The notes: generated by a model not told the origin, from the sequence alone. A DNA stretch of 64,000 bases from CAVDHB01 sp963608705 (GCA_963608705.1 CAVDHB010000050.1:42281-106280), one strand, 5' to 3'. Shown: positions 28,124-37,690, counted from the first letter of the stretch. Program-made: numbers and translations.

Positions 28124-28368
28124 AGTTAATTCAATATAGGCTTTTAAGCAGTTATTTTTACGAATAGACATTCATTATACTTGCTTCTTATCTCCTAAAA
28201 GATTTTAAGCGAGTTTAGTCTTCTCATCAGCCTGAATCCGACAAAAAGAAACACTGAGTGGTAAAATAGGTAACATTCATATTGTTTATTATTGGTAGGT
28301 TTTTGTTCTATGGTAAGTTTTGCAAATTTTGTCTCTCCACAATGACTCTTTATCATCTGGATTTTCCG

Positions 28369-28404
28369 CAAAGTTAGTGATTATATCTAATTTTTACCCC
28401 CCCC
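28369..28404 (-). promoter_or_regulatory. Candidate promoter of the tandem SusC/SusD locus with a G8 run at -33
   Basis: The minus strand has GGGGGGGG (28404-28397), a 20-nt AT-rich spacer and TAACTTTG (28376-28369), a TAnnTTTG -7 match. The G run sits exactly where the TTTG -33 element is expected. The leader to the start codon would be about 240 nt. The rest of the 28172-28795 gap is AT-rich and holds no gene or hairpin that I can support. Confidence 0.5.
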
Positions 28405-28795
28405 GATTATTATTTTATGTTAATACTATCGTTTTTTTCGTTCTTACTTATGAATAATAAAGGAAAAAGCACAGAGACAAGAGAGGTATCATCACCGCTA
28501 TTAGTTGATAAACAACCATATACATTAAAAGGTGATAGATAGATTGATAGATGTTTTGCGAAAACTTTTTCTATGGAGCGAAATATACTCTATTTAACAG
28601 ACATGCCGACTGCCCGTATCGAATCAACATTATAGAAATAAGAAGCCACCTCATATCCCTGTTTCGCACATCATAACTCACCGCATGACGAAAATTACTC
28701 ACTGCACTACGAAATTTGCACGGTGAGTTATGAGTCGCTATTCACCGTGTTGTGTCTGATAACCTTATTGCGTCCAGCTTGCAAGGCGACTTGCC

Positions 28796-31261
28796 TCATT
28801 TCACCACCTGAAAACGGTACCGGAGCGTGCAGAGCAGGTAGCTGCGCAGCTGTGGCGTGTAGTTGGAGGAAAAACCGTTGGCGGAAGAGGAACGGTAATA
28901 GATGTTCGCCTTGTTCAGAATGTCTTTCCAGGCAAGGGTGAGTTCCATCTTCCTGCCTTTCAAGAAACGGTAGGTGGCGGAAAAGTTCCATCGGAATTGG
29001 TGGCGGTCGGAAGAAGAAAGGTTGTCGCCGCTGCGATAGGTATGAGTGAAGTCCGTTTGTAGTTGCAGGCCGAAGGGAAGGTTGGCGAAGGCGTTGAAAG
29101 CGGTCATGAGGGAGTGGGTATGGTCGGAAAGTTTGCGAAGGGAGTTCACGGAGCGGTTGAAGCTGTACATCTCCGAGAGCATGAAACTGCCCCATGAAGG
29201 CGAGAACCCGCCTCGAAGGGCAAGATTAGTGTAGAGTGAACGGATGATGTTTTGTTGAAGTCCTTCCCCGGTCTCATCTATAAGCGAGGCGGAACGTGTG
29301 AAGTTCACATTGGCATTGGTGGCTACTTGAAACATTCCAAACGTCTTCCACCAGTTTCCATACACTCCTCCGTTCCAGTTACCCTCGACATTCATTGGCA
29401 GACTGGTACGAATGCCCGTCTGTGCGTCGTAAATGGTAGCTTGCGACATGGCATGTTGGGTGAGCGAGGCGTTGGCCTGAAGAGAGATGCCAGAGGCATA
29501 TTTGTTGAACGCCAAGCTCCAGGCGTGTCGCCAAGAGGGCTTCAGGTCAGGATTACCCTTTGTGATATAGAGCGGGTTTGTGTGGTCAGCCAAAGGAATG
29601 AGCGAGGAAAGCTCAGGCTGTGTGCCGTCTATATTATAGGTAAAGGAGAACTGGGACTTCTCTTTTGTGCGTTCTATCCGCAGGCTTCCGTTGTAGTTTG
29701 TGAGATGGGCAAGGGTGTCCACAGGCTGGTGGTACACCTCTCCTGTGAGCTGTCTGATACCAGGCAGGATGCGTCCGCCAAGGTCTATCTGCCATGTGTC
29801 CGAGAGCGAGTAATTCAATGTCGCCTCGATTTGCTGCTCTTTGATTAGACTGTGGTTGTCACCCGAAAGGCTGTCCACGGGGGTATTTTCCTGCGAGAAT
29901 GTGAGTCGGTTGTCCTCGTTCCGGCGTTGGGAATAGGCGTAGGTGAGTTGCGCTTTCAGCTTCTTCCCGATAGGTTGTACAAGGGTAAGCCCCGTGCGCA
30001 AGTTTTGGTCTTTGGACGGGTTGAGGGTGCGATGGTAGATGCGGGACGGAGTGGCTGCGGATTGGTAAAGGGTGAGCGTATTGTCGTCTGTGCCGCTTTG
30101 TCGGTTGAATGTGCCGTTTTGCTCAGCGAAGAGGTTCAAGGCTGTGCCTTTACTGCCTATCCGCTGGATATAATTAAGTGAGATGCGGTAATCCTGACTC
30201 TTTTGTCGAGAGGTTGAGGCGGCGTGGTTGTCATTCACTTTCAGACTGTCCGCCATGTGGTCGAAGAAGGGGAAGGGATTGCGCAGGTCGGGATTGTCGA
30301 TGGAACGTGTGAAGAGTGCGTTTCTGTTTTGGCTGGAAGTCCGGCTTTGAGAGAATCCATAGCCAGCGTCAAGAGTCAGACTGCTTTTCTTACTGATTGT
30401 CCAGTTGAAATTAATGGAGGCGTTCACATTGCGGTTGTCATTTCGGCTGCTGTATTGGGAGAGGGAGTACCGGTCGTTCTCTTGCAGGTATTCCTCTTGG
30501 TAGCTCGCCCCTTCGTTTCCAGTCTTTTGGCGTTGGTAGCCTGCGCTGGCCATGAGGATAAGGTTCTGCTTGAAAGAATGGGTGAAGTTCATCTGAATAG
30601 AGTTGAGCGCGCTTCCCCGGTATCGGTCAGTGTTGTATTGGTTGCCACCCGTGGCATGGAAAGACAGGTTCTCTCCGTCATTTGAGAAATAGTCGGAGTT
30701 CAGCTCACCCAATTTCTTCCCTTTAGTACCGCCTCCGATGGCTGCGGAGTTCATGAAAGTGCGGTTCATCTCTTTCTTGGTCTGCAAGTCAAGCACATAG
30801 TAAGGAGTAGTGGAACGTATGCCCAACATCTTTTCCCTGTCCGTCTGTCGGTTGTAGACCTTCAGTCGGCTGACTAAGTTCAGCGGCAGATTCTCCACAG
30901 GCACTTTCAAGTTTTGGGAGAAGAACTTCCGTCCGTTTACTAATATCTCCTGGATAGGTTTTCCCTGGAAGCTGATCGTGCCGTCTTTCTCGTCATACGT
31001 CAGTCCCGGCACCCGCTTTACCAAGTCTTTCAGGTAAGCGTCCTTGGGCGTGTGGTAGGCCGAGGGATTGATAATGGCCGTGTCTCCCGACTGCGTAATC
31101 TGGGGTACACTCCCTTTCACAACGACCTCCTTGAGGTCATAGTGCATACCTTCTCCTGCTTCCGTGCGTGTGGAGTCCGCCTCCTGCCCTTTCGCCTCGA
31201 GAGCGGTGAACGCAAGGAAAAGGACAAGTAGGCAGAAGATCCTTCCCGGCAGATTCTCCAT
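28796..31261 (-). CDS. Outer-membrane beta-barrel protein, TonB-dependent receptor-like, no SusD partner
   Basis: 821 residues from the ATG at 31261 (MENLPGRIFCLLVLFLAFTALEAKGQ, a good signal peptide); an ATG 14 codons earlier (31303) is the alternative. The plug-like region (about 40-165) has LKEVVVKGSVPQITQSGDTAII, YLKDLVKRVPGLTYDEKDGTISFQGK and VNGRKFFSQNLKVPVENLPLNLVSRLKVYNR, the signature of the outer-membrane beta-barrel family without an N-terminal regulatory domain. The barrel follows and ends LRYRFQVVK. The plug resembles that of the 12-15 kb gene (VNGRKFF versus LNGKDFF), so the two are distant relatives. It stands alone between ilvA and the SusC locus; its ligand is unknown. Confidence 0.85.
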   Translation of the reverse strand: MENLPGRIFCLLVLFLAFTALEAKGQEADSTRTEAGEGMHYDLKEVVVKGSVPQITQSGDTAIINPSAYHTPKDAYLKDLVKRVPGLTYDEKDGTISFQGKPIQEILVNGRKFFSQNLKVPVENLPLNLVSRLKVYNRQTDREKMLGIRSTTPYYVLDLQTKKEMNRTFMNSAAIGGGTKGKKLGELNSDYFSNDGENLSFHATGGNQYNTDRYRGSALNSIQMNFTHSFKQNLILMASAGYQRQKTGNEGASYQEEYLQENDRYSLSQYSSRNDNRNVNASINFNWTISKKSSLTLDAGYGFSQSRTSSQNRNALFTRSIDNPDLRNPFPFFDHMADSLKVNDNHAASTSRQKSQDYRISLNYIQRIGSKGTALNLFAEQNGTFNRQSGTDDNTLTLYQSAATPSRIYHRTLNPSKDQNLRTGLTLVQPIGKKLKAQLTYAYSQRRNEDNRLTFSQENTPVDSLSGDNHSLIKEQQIEATLNYSLSDTWQIDLGGRILPGIRQLTGEVYHQPVDTLAHLTNYNGSLRIERTKEKSQFSFTYNIDGTQPELSSLIPLADHTNPLYITKGNPDLKPSWRHAWSLAFNKYASGISLQANASLTQHAMSQATIYDAQTGIRTSLPMNVEGNWNGGVYGNWWKTFGMFQVATNANVNFTRSASLIDETGEGLQQNIIRSLYTNLALRGGFSPSWGSFMLSEMYSFNRSVNSLRKLSDHTHSLMTAFNAFANLPFGLQLQTDFTHTYRSGDNLSSSDRHQFRWNFSATYRFLKGRKMELTLAWKDILNKANIYYRSSSANGFSSNYTPQLRSYLLCTLRYRFQVVK

Positions 31262-31332
31262 CCGCTGGAAGCCGTTTTCAATCCCGTGTCTTACGATTTG
31301 CATAGGCTTTCTACGGATGCACTACTTGCTTA

Positions 31333-31360
31333 GTAGAGACGCGATTAATCGCGTCTCTAC
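31333..31360. repeat. Palindromic repeat copy 3, perfect 28-mer
   Basis: GTAGAGACGCGATT followed directly by its reverse complement. It sits in the spacer between ilvA and the barrel gene, both on the minus strand. It is identical to the copy at 37591. Confidence 0.95.
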
Positions 31361-31380
31361 CATTACACATTCCCGTTGTC

Positions 31381-32580
31381 TCACTCTTTTATCTTCAGTC
31401 CTCTCTTCTTCAGCTCTTCCTGAATATGGTGTACATGATCCATGTTACGTGTCTCGATGCGCACTCTTAGCTCGCAGGAGTTCACGTTCTCACTGTCTAT
31501 GTTCCGTTCGTGGTAGACACTCACGATGTTTCCCCCAGCCTGTGCGATGACGGAGCTGACCTCCAGAAGCTGTCCGGGCTTGTCGTCCAGTTCCACCGTG
31601 AGGGAGCAGATGCGTCCGTCCTTCTCCAGTCCACGGTTGATGACACGGTTGAGAATTGTCACGTCGATGTTTCCACCGCTGACCACACACACGGTCTTCT
31701 TGCCTGTCACGGGGACTTTGTTGAACATGACGGCTGCCACACTGGCGGCACCTGCGCCTTCAGCCACCATCTTCTCCTCTTCAAGCAATCGCAAGATGGC
31801 GGCGCAAATCTCGTCTTCCGACACCAGGGCAATGCCGTCCAGGTATTTTTCGCAGACTTGATAAGTTAGCTCGCCAGGAGTCTTCACAGCAATGCCGTCG
31901 GCCACAGTGCTGACGCTTTTGAGCGTGTCGGGATGGTGCGCCTCCAAGACACTGTGGTACATACCCGGAGCGCCTGCCGCCTGTACACCATAGACTTTGA
32001 TAGAAGGATTCAGCGATTTGATGGCATAAGCGATGCCGCTGATAAGTCCTCCGCCTCCGATAGGTACTACCACGGCTTCCACGTCTGGCAGTTGCTCCAA
32101 CAGCTCCAAGCCGATAGTACCCTGTCCGGCAATGACATTCTCGTCATCGAACGGATGGATGAACGTGTATCCGTGTTCCTCTTTCAGCTCCAACGCCTTC
32201 TTGTAAGCGTCGTCATACACGCCGGGCACTAACAAAGTCTGCGCTCCGAGCCGCTTCGTAGCCTCCACCTTGCTGATAGGGGCACCTGCGGGAAGGCATA
32301 TCAAAGACTTGATGCCGTGGCTGGTGGCACCGAGTGCCACTCCCTGTGCATGGTTTCCTGCGGAACAGGCGATGACACCCTTCTTCTTTTCCTCCTCGCT
32401 CAGTTGGGAAATCTTGTAATAGGCACCACGGATTTTAAAGGAGCCTGTCAGTTGAAGGTTCTCCGGCTTCAAGTACACGTCTGCCTCTGGGTTGAGTTTC
32501 GGAGCGTGTATAAGGTCCGTGCGTCGTATGACTTGGTTTAGCACATAGCGTGCTTTGTAGAAATTGTCTAAGTTGAGCAT
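31381..32580 (-). CDS. ilvA: Threonine ammonia-lyase with C-terminal ACT domain
   Basis: 399 residues from the ATG at 32580 (MLNLDNFYKARYVLNQVI). The longer reading would start upstream of the likely promoter. It is a PLP enzyme that converts threonine to 2-oxobutyrate and ammonia, feeding isoleucine synthesis or threonine breakdown. The PLP lysine lies in LTGSFKIRGAYYKI near residue 50. Other landmarks are SAGNHAQGVALGA, the glycine loop VVPIGGGGLISGIAYAI and CVVSGGNIDVTIL near the end of the catalytic domain. Residues about 325-399 form an ACT domain (LTVELDDKPGQLLEVSSVIAQAGGNIVSVYHER) that suggests amino-acid regulation. The architecture matches the 400-residue single-ACT type rather than the 510-residue double-ACT E. 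coli IlvA. Confidence 0.95.
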   Translation of the reverse strand: MLNLDNFYKARYVLNQVIRRTDLIHAPKLNPEADVYLKPENLQLTGSFKIRGAYYKISQLSEEEKKKGVIACSAGNHAQGVALGATSHGIKSLICLPAGAPISKVEATKRLGAQTLLVPGVYDDAYKKALELKEEHGYTFIHPFDDENVIAGQGTIGLELLEQLPDVEAVVVPIGGGGLISGIAYAIKSLNPSIKVYGVQAAGAPGMYHSVLEAHHPDTLKSVSTVADGIAVKTPGELTYQVCEKYLDGIALVSEDEICAAILRLLEEEKMVAEGAGAASVAAVMFNKVPVTGKKTVCVVSGGNIDVTILNRVINRGLEKDGRICSLTVELDDKPGQLLEVSSVIAQAGGNIVSVYHERNIDSENVNSCELRVRIETRNMDHVHHIQEELKKRGLKIKE

Positions 32581-32602
32581 GATGTTGTCTTTAATTTTGA
32601 CG

Positions 32603-32610
32603 CAAAAGTA
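32603..32610 (-). promoter_or_regulatory. Candidate -7 box for ilvA
   Basis: The minus strand reads TACTTTTG, 22 nt before the ilvA start. A -33 element is not evident. Confidence 0.5.
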
Positions 32611-32687
32611 CAGATAAATCTCCATAGACGGTATAAAATTTACGGTTTATTGTCCGAGTTTTATAGTCATGCACCGATTTTATTCTG

Positions 32688-32695
32688 TATCTTTG
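32688..32695 (+). promoter_or_regulatory. Candidate -7 box for mltF and the nuclease-helicase
   Basis: TATCTTTG matches TAnnTTTG, 31 nt before the mltF ATG, in a region divergent from ilvA. Confidence 0.5.
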
Positions 32696-32726
32696 CGCCA
32701 ATGTCTATTATACGGTACGTAAACGA

Positions 32727-34145
32727 ATGAGATTAGGTGTGATTTTATGGGTAAGTCTGTGTGTGGGGATGACGGCTTGCAAGTCGCGTCCTGCCAAGGA
32801 GAAGGAAACGCTTTTCGGAGTGGACTCTACGGCAGTCACTTCCGGCGACTACGACCTCGACCAGATTCAGCAGAGCGGCGAGTTGATAATGCTGACGCTC
32901 TACGGACCAAACACTTATTTCACTTACCGTGATGTGGATTTGGGCTATCAGCATGACCTCTGCGAGCTGTTCGCCAATGAGCTTGGCGTGCGAGTGAGAG
33001 TGGAGGTGGCGAAAGACCAGCAGGAATTGATACGGAAGCTGGAGAACGGCGATGGCGACTTGATTGCGTACAACTTGATGCAAGACAAGTCGCTGGGGAA
33101 CCAGCTCACTTTCTGCGGGAATGTGGCTCAGGTGAGCCAGCTGTTGGTGCAGCGTAAGTCCAACGCCTTGAAAGACGTGAACGGACTGAGGGGAAAGGAC
33201 GTGTATGTGTCGGAGGAACGCTATTACCAGACACTGCTTAAACTGAACAAGGCATTAGACAATCAGATTCATATCCACAAGGTGAAGCCGGAGGACAAGA
33301 CTACCACGGAGTTGGTGGCGGACGTGAGCGATGGCAAGATTCCTTATACCATCTGCGACAATGACATGAAGGAAATCAACCAGACTTATTTCCAAGGACT
33401 GGACATCAGTTTGAAAGTGGATACGGAGACAAAAGCGGGATGGGCAGTAAGGAAAGGTTCTCCTTTGCTGGCGGAAGCAGCGGACGAATGGTTTCGCAAA
33501 GCGAAAGACACCCCGGCTTTCAAGCTCTGCGGACAGCGGTATCTCTCTGGATTCTCCGATGTGGGCAGCGGACGTTACTATGCCAGCCCAATGTTGAGTC
33601 CTGGAGGCGGTGTGATTTCTTCCTACGACGCATTGTTCCGCAAGTACAGTATGGCTATCGCATGGGATTGGCGACTGCTGGCGGCACAGTGTTACCAAGA
33701 GTCAGGATTCAATCCCCGTGCGGTGTCCTGGGCGGGAGCGCAAGGACTGATGCAACTCATGCCCGGCACGGCGGCACAGTTCGGACTGGCACCCGGCCAG
33801 GTGATGGACCCAGAGCAGAATGTGGCGGGCGCAGTGCAACTTATCCGTGTGCTTGACCGTCATTTCAGCGATGTGGCCGACCGCCGGGAGCGTATCTCCT
33901 TCATCCTTGCCGCCTACAACGCCGGTCAGGCGCATATCCGGGATGCCATGAACTTGGCGGCCAAGAACGGAAAGAATCCGCACGTGTGGGATGACAATGT
34001 GGAACACTACGTGTTGCAGATGACAGACAGCCGGTATTACAATGACCCCGTGGTGCAGAATGGCTACTTCCGTGGCACTGAGACTTATAACTACGTGCGG
34101 GCCATCCGTGGACGGTGGAATTATTACAAGTCCCGCGCACACTAA
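32727..34145 (+). CDS. mltF: MltF-type lytic transglycosylase, lipoprotein
   Basis: 472 residues. The signal MRLGVILWVSLCVGMTACKS has a lipobox (MTAC), so the protein is probably anchored to a membrane by lipid. Residues about 45-265 form a type 3 periplasmic binding-protein domain (SGELIMLTLYGPNTYFTYRDVDLGYQHDL), the regulatory half of MltF. Residues about 285-420 form an SLT domain with catalytic Glu in LAAQCYQESGFNPRAVSWAG, followed by GLMQLMPGTAAQFG and ISFILAAYNAGQAHIRDA. It cleaves peptidoglycan with formation of 1,6-anhydromuramyl ends. The nuclease-helicase gene follows after 14 bases, an unusual partner for a cell-wall enzyme. Confidence 0.93.
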   Translation: MRLGVILWVSLCVGMTACKSRPAKEKETLFGVDSTAVTSGDYDLDQIQQSGELIMLTLYGPNTYFTYRDVDLGYQHDLCELFANELGVRVRVEVAKDQQELIRKLENGDGDLIAYNLMQDKSLGNQLTFCGNVAQVSQLLVQRKSNALKDVNGLRGKDVYVSEERYYQTLLKLNKALDNQIHIHKVKPEDKTTTELVADVSDGKIPYTICDNDMKEINQTYFQGLDISLKVDTETKAGWAVRKGSPLLAEAADEWFRKAKDTPAFKLCGQRYLSGFSDVGSGRYYASPMLSPGGGVISSYDALFRKYSMAIAWDWRLLAAQCYQESGFNPRAVSWAGAQGLMQLMPGTAAQFGLAPGQVMDPEQNVAGAVQLIRVLDRHFSDVADRRERISFILAAYNAGQAHIRDAMNLAAKNGKNPHVWDDNVEHYVLQMTDSRYYNDPVVQNGYFRGTETYNYVRAIRGRWNYYKSRAH

Positions 34146-34159
34146 CAACAGACACAAGC

Positions 34160-37100
34160 ATGAACGCAGACAACGCATTTGATGAAATATATGATTGCCA
34201 TACGGCACCGGTGCCTTATATAGAACGGTACAAGCGGCTTTATGGCCTGCTGGACCGACTGACTAAGGAGCTGACCAAAGACTATGCGGCTTCTTACACT
34301 TCTCTTTTCTCCCGTCTCTATGCCTTGTGCCGTATGCGGAAATACCCTTCCCGCACCATTGAGCTGTTCCGAGTGAATGCCAAGAAGGTTATGCGTGGAG
34401 AGTATCAACCCACAGAGGATGACTACCTGTACGACTTGAAAGCGTTGTGCGAGGCAGTGGGCTTCTTTCTTCAGCGGGATATTCCGCTGAAGCTCAAGGC
34501 AGTGATACCCGTGAAGTGGCGTAACTTCACGAATGAGCCTGTGTACAAACCCATCTATAAGAAACTGCGGGTGGTTGTGGCTCGGTGGGACGATGATTTC
34601 ATCTATGCGCTCCGGGAGGGAGACGGAGCGGGAGAGGAATTGCGGGTGGTCTATGCCGAGCATTTCGCCTCTTTGAAAGAGATGCTTTACGAAGGCGCGC
34701 AACTCAACCTGTTGTCGGTCACGGTGAAAGGCGGCTTCTTCATTCCGGCACTCATCGTGCTGGAGCCGGATTTCATCGTGGATGTCAGCGCACTTTCAGC
34801 CTGCAAGAAGAACTATGGCAGCCATCCACTCAATTATCTGCTGAACAAGCTCAAGCCCTCTGTGCTTTCTCCTTATATATTATTAGGAAACACCGCCGAC
34901 CGTTTCTTGTATGACTGTGTGACGGAGAGTGTCTCTCATCCTGCCACCTTTCAAGAAAGCATTGTGCATTCTTTTGAGGATGCGCAGATGGATTACTCGG
35001 CGTGCGAGGGTATCGACGCAGCTTATTTTGAGAAGGCAAGAAAACTGTTCGACCAAATACACTCCACCGTGAACCAAAACTTCGGGAATGCGGCGGTGGA
35101 TATTGACAAGGACACAGCCCAGTTAGAGGCTTCTTTTATTTGCGAGGCGTTGGGGATGCAAGGACGTATGGACTTGGTGACCACCGACTTCACTCGCATC
35201 ATCGAGCAGAAGTCGGGCAAGGCAGAGGGATGGGGAGATGCTCCGTTGCGGCCTAAGCCCGAACATCTGTTACAGATGGAGCTGTACAAGCAGATAATCT
35301 ATTACAACATGGACTTGGAGCCGGACAAGGAGGTGAATGGTTATTTGTTCTACGCCTTGTATCCCGAACTTTTCGATGAGCGTACTTCCTTGGGGCTTAT
35401 CCGGGAAGCGGTGATTCTGCGTAATGGAATCGTGGCGAACGAACAGGCTTTTCGCAAGGGCGAGCTGGACAACTTGACGGAGGGGTTGACTTCTGACACG
35501 CTCAATGTGAACGCTACAGGCGGCAAACTGTGGACGAACTATCAACGGCCACAGTTAGAGGCGGTCATCCGTGTGCTGACTGGCCGGAGCGGACTGGAGA
35601 AGAAATACTTTGACGCCTTCTTCGCTTTTGTGGAGCGGGAAGAGTTTTATGCGAAGATTGGAGACAACACACCTGACTCCGGGCGTGGCTTTGCCGAGAC
35701 TTGGCGTGCCACCACGTTGCAGAAGCAAGCGAATGGAAACATTCTGGTCGATTTGCACTTGAGTGATTACGGTCTGGACGAGGATGCCTCCGAAGAGGAA
35801 GAAGGAGTGGAATGGGTGCGTTTCTTGCTGCCGGAGATGGACGAGGACTTTCTGCCGAACTTCCGCCGCGGGGATGCCGTGTTGTGCTATGAGCGGAACG
35901 ATGAGAAGGATACGGTGCTGAACAAGCAAATTGTGAGAGGAACGCTGACGGAAATCACCCCGGAAGCAGTGACGGTGCGTTTACATGAACGGCAGCGTTC
36001 TGCCCAGATTTTCCCGATGGACAGCCATTATGCGTTGGAGCATGACTACATGGGAGCGTCTTTCACGGCACTGTACAGAGGACTGTTCCGTTTCCTTTCC
36101 GCTCCGAAAGAGCGGCGTGACTTATGGCTGGGAAGACGCACGCCACAGGTGGACGCTTCCGTAGAGCTAAACGGAAAGTATTTGAACTCGGACATTGACC
36201 GCATCGTCTTGCGGGCGAAACAGGCGAAAGACTATTTTCTCTTAGTGGGGCCTCCAGGTACGGGAAAGACTTCGGTGGCCTTGAAGTCGATGGTGGAGGA
36301 ATTTTATAACTACGGTGTGAACGAAGAGGGGAAGCCCTATCGCATTCTTTTGCTGGCCTATACGAACAGGGCGGTAGACGAAATATGTCAGATGTTGAGC
36401 ACTATCGAACCAGTGCCGGAATACATCCGACTGGGACAGGAAATGAACTGCGAAGAGCCTTGGCGAAGCCATCTGCTACGACACCGAATGAAAGGATGCA
36501 CCCGAAGGGCAGACATCACTAATCTTCTGCTGAATTGCCGCATCTATGTGAGTACGGTGGCTTCTGTGGCGGGAAAAGATGCCCTCTTCCGGCTGATGGA
36601 TTTCGATGTGGCCTTGATAGACGAGGCTTCGCAGTTGTTGGAGCCACATCTTATAGGGTTGCTTTCCCGTGTGTCTGAACGGACGGGAAAGCCTGCCGTG
36701 CGGAAATTCGTCCTCATTGGCGACCACAAGCAATTGCCAGCCGTGGTGTTGCAAGAGGAGAAGGAGTCTGAGGTGGCGGATGACGAGTTGAAGGAAATAG
36801 GACTTACGAATTGCCGTAATTCTTTGTTCGAGCGTCTGTTCGCCCAAGTGAGGAGGAAGAAGTACACGGGAGTATCGGCCATGTTGTGCAGGCAGGGACG
36901 GATGCACCCTGCGGTGGCAGCGTTCGCCAATACATGTTTCTACAACGGAAAGCTGGATGTGGTGCCTTTGGTGCATCAGAAAGCGAAACTTCCCTACACA
37001 AGTTTTTCCTCCGCCAAGGATTCGTTGGAGCGATATGTGGCCACTACAAGGGTCGGGTTTATCCCGGCGGAATATCCACCCGCTTCAGACAATAACAAGG

Positions 37101-37540
37101 TGAACCGAAAAGAGGCGGCGATTGTCGCGGGCTTGGTAGGGACTATCTACACGCTTTACCGTAAGAACAAGCTGCCCCTGAACCCGGAGATGGCTATTGG
37201 CATTATTGTGCCTTTTCGCAATCAAATCGCTATGATTCGGCATGAGCTGAAAAAGCTGCGTCTTCCCGACACGGAACGGATAACGATTGACACCGTGGAG
37301 CGGTATCAGGGCAGTCAGCGGGACATCATCATCTTCTCCACCACTATCAGCCGTCCGTACCAGTTGGGCATTCTCTCCTCACCAGTGGAGGTGGACGGCC
37401 AACAGATAGACCGGAAGTTGAATGTGGCTCTGACAAGGGCGAAGAAACAACTGTTCATTACGGGCAATCCTGATTTGCTCAGTCAAGAGTCTATCTACCG
37501 TGAGCTGATAGAATACACCAGGGTAGTGTGTAATGATTAA
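34160..37540 (+). CDS. Dna2-like PD-(D/E)XK nuclease fused to superfamily 1 helicase
   Basis: 1126 residues from the ATG at 34160, 14 bases after mltF. Residues about 250-450 look like a PD-(D/E)XK (Cas4/RecB-like) nuclease: EASFICEALGMQGRMDLVTTD gives the Glu and Asp, and IIEQKSGKAEGW gives the E-x-K. The C-terminal 450 residues are an SF1B helicase of the Dna2/Upf1/NAM7 type: Walker A GPPGTGKTSVAL near residue 695, Walker B ALIDEASQLLEP, motif III LIGDHKQLPAVV, motif IV CRQGRMHPAVAAF, motif V VERYQGSQRDIIIFS and motif VI NVALTRAKKQLFITGN. The joined nuclease and helicase suggest processing of DNA ends or flaps. A conserved role in Bacteroidales repair is likely; a defence role cannot be excluded. 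No cas genes are nearby. Confidence 0.9.
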   Translation: MNADNAFDEIYDCHTAPVPYIERYKRLYGLLDRLTKELTKDYAASYTSLFSRLYALCRMRKYPSRTIELFRVNAKKVMRGEYQPTEDDYLYDLKALCEAVGFFLQRDIPLKLKAVIPVKWRNFTNEPVYKPIYKKLRVVVARWDDDFIYALREGDGAGEELRVVYAEHFASLKEMLYEGAQLNLLSVTVKGGFFIPALIVLEPDFIVDVSALSACKKNYGSHPLNYLLNKLKPSVLSPYILLGNTADRFLYDCVTESVSHPATFQESIVHSFEDAQMDYSACEGIDAAYFEKARKLFDQIHSTVNQNFGNAAVDIDKDTAQLEASFICEALGMQGRMDLVTTDFTRIIEQKSGKAEGWGDAPLRPKPEHLLQMELYKQIIYYNMDLEPDKEVNGYLFYALYPELFDERTSLGLIREAVILRNGIVANEQAFRKGELDNLTEGLTSDTLNVNATGGKLWTNYQRPQLEAVIRVLTGRSGLEKKYFDAFFAFVEREEFYAKIGDNTPDSGRGFAETWRATTLQKQANGNILVDLHLSDYGLDEDASEEEEGVEWVRFLLPEMDEDFLPNFRRGDAVLCYERNDEKDTVLNKQIVRGTLTEITPEAVTVRLHERQRSAQIFPMDSHYALEHDYMGASFTALYRGLFRFLSAPKERRDLWLGRRTPQVDASVELNGKYLNSDIDRIVLRAKQAKDYFLLVGPPGTGKTSVALKSMVEEFYNYGVNEEGKPYRILLLAYTNRAVDEICQMLSTIEPVPEYIRLGQEMNCEEPWRSHLLRHRMKGCTRRADITNLLLNCRIYVSTVASVAGKDALFRLMDFDVALIDEASQLLEPHLIGLLSRVSERTGKPAVRKFVLIGDHKQLPAVVLQEEKESEVADDELKEIGLTNCRNSLFERLFAQVRRKKYTGVSAMLCRQGRMHPAVAAFANTCFYNGKLDVVPLVHQKAKLPYTSFSSAKDSLERYVATTRVGFIPAEYPPASDNNKVNRKEAAIVAGLVGTIYTLYRKNKLPLNPEMAIGIIVPFRNQIAMIRHELKKLRLPDTERITIDTVERYQGSQRDIIIFSTTISRPYQLGILSSPVEVDGQQIDRKLNVALTRAKKQLFITGNPDLLSQESIYRELIEYTRVVCND

Positions 37541-37690
37541 TGTTTAATGTTTAATTGGTTGCAGAGCCATAAACGTTGAACATATAATCAGTAGAGACGC
37601 GATTAATCGCGTCTCTACATTGAACAGGGGATACTCATAACCCATTAAACACTAAACGCTGAACATTAAACACTAAAAACTAAACATTAT
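37532..37690. repeat. Heptamer inverted-repeat spacer 1 with embedded palindrome
   Basis: The spacer between the helicase and HD genes has TGTTTAATGTTTAAT units (period 7) on its left side and ATTAAACACTAAAC-type units on its right side, in inverted orientation, flanking the perfect 28-nt palindrome at 37591-37618. The left arm overlaps the helicase stop codon region. Confidence 0.75.
37591..37618. repeat. Palindromic repeat copy 4, perfect 28-mer
   Basis: GTAGAGACGCGATT followed by its reverse complement, identical to the copy at 31333. It lies at the centre of the heptamer inverted repeat. Confidence 0.95.

Noticed and set aside
28728..29195. Second minus-strand frame overlapping the 3' end of the barrel gene at 28796
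   Set aside because: It overlaps a longer frame with clear barrel features and is rich in Pro, Arg and Leu, typical for a shifted frame.
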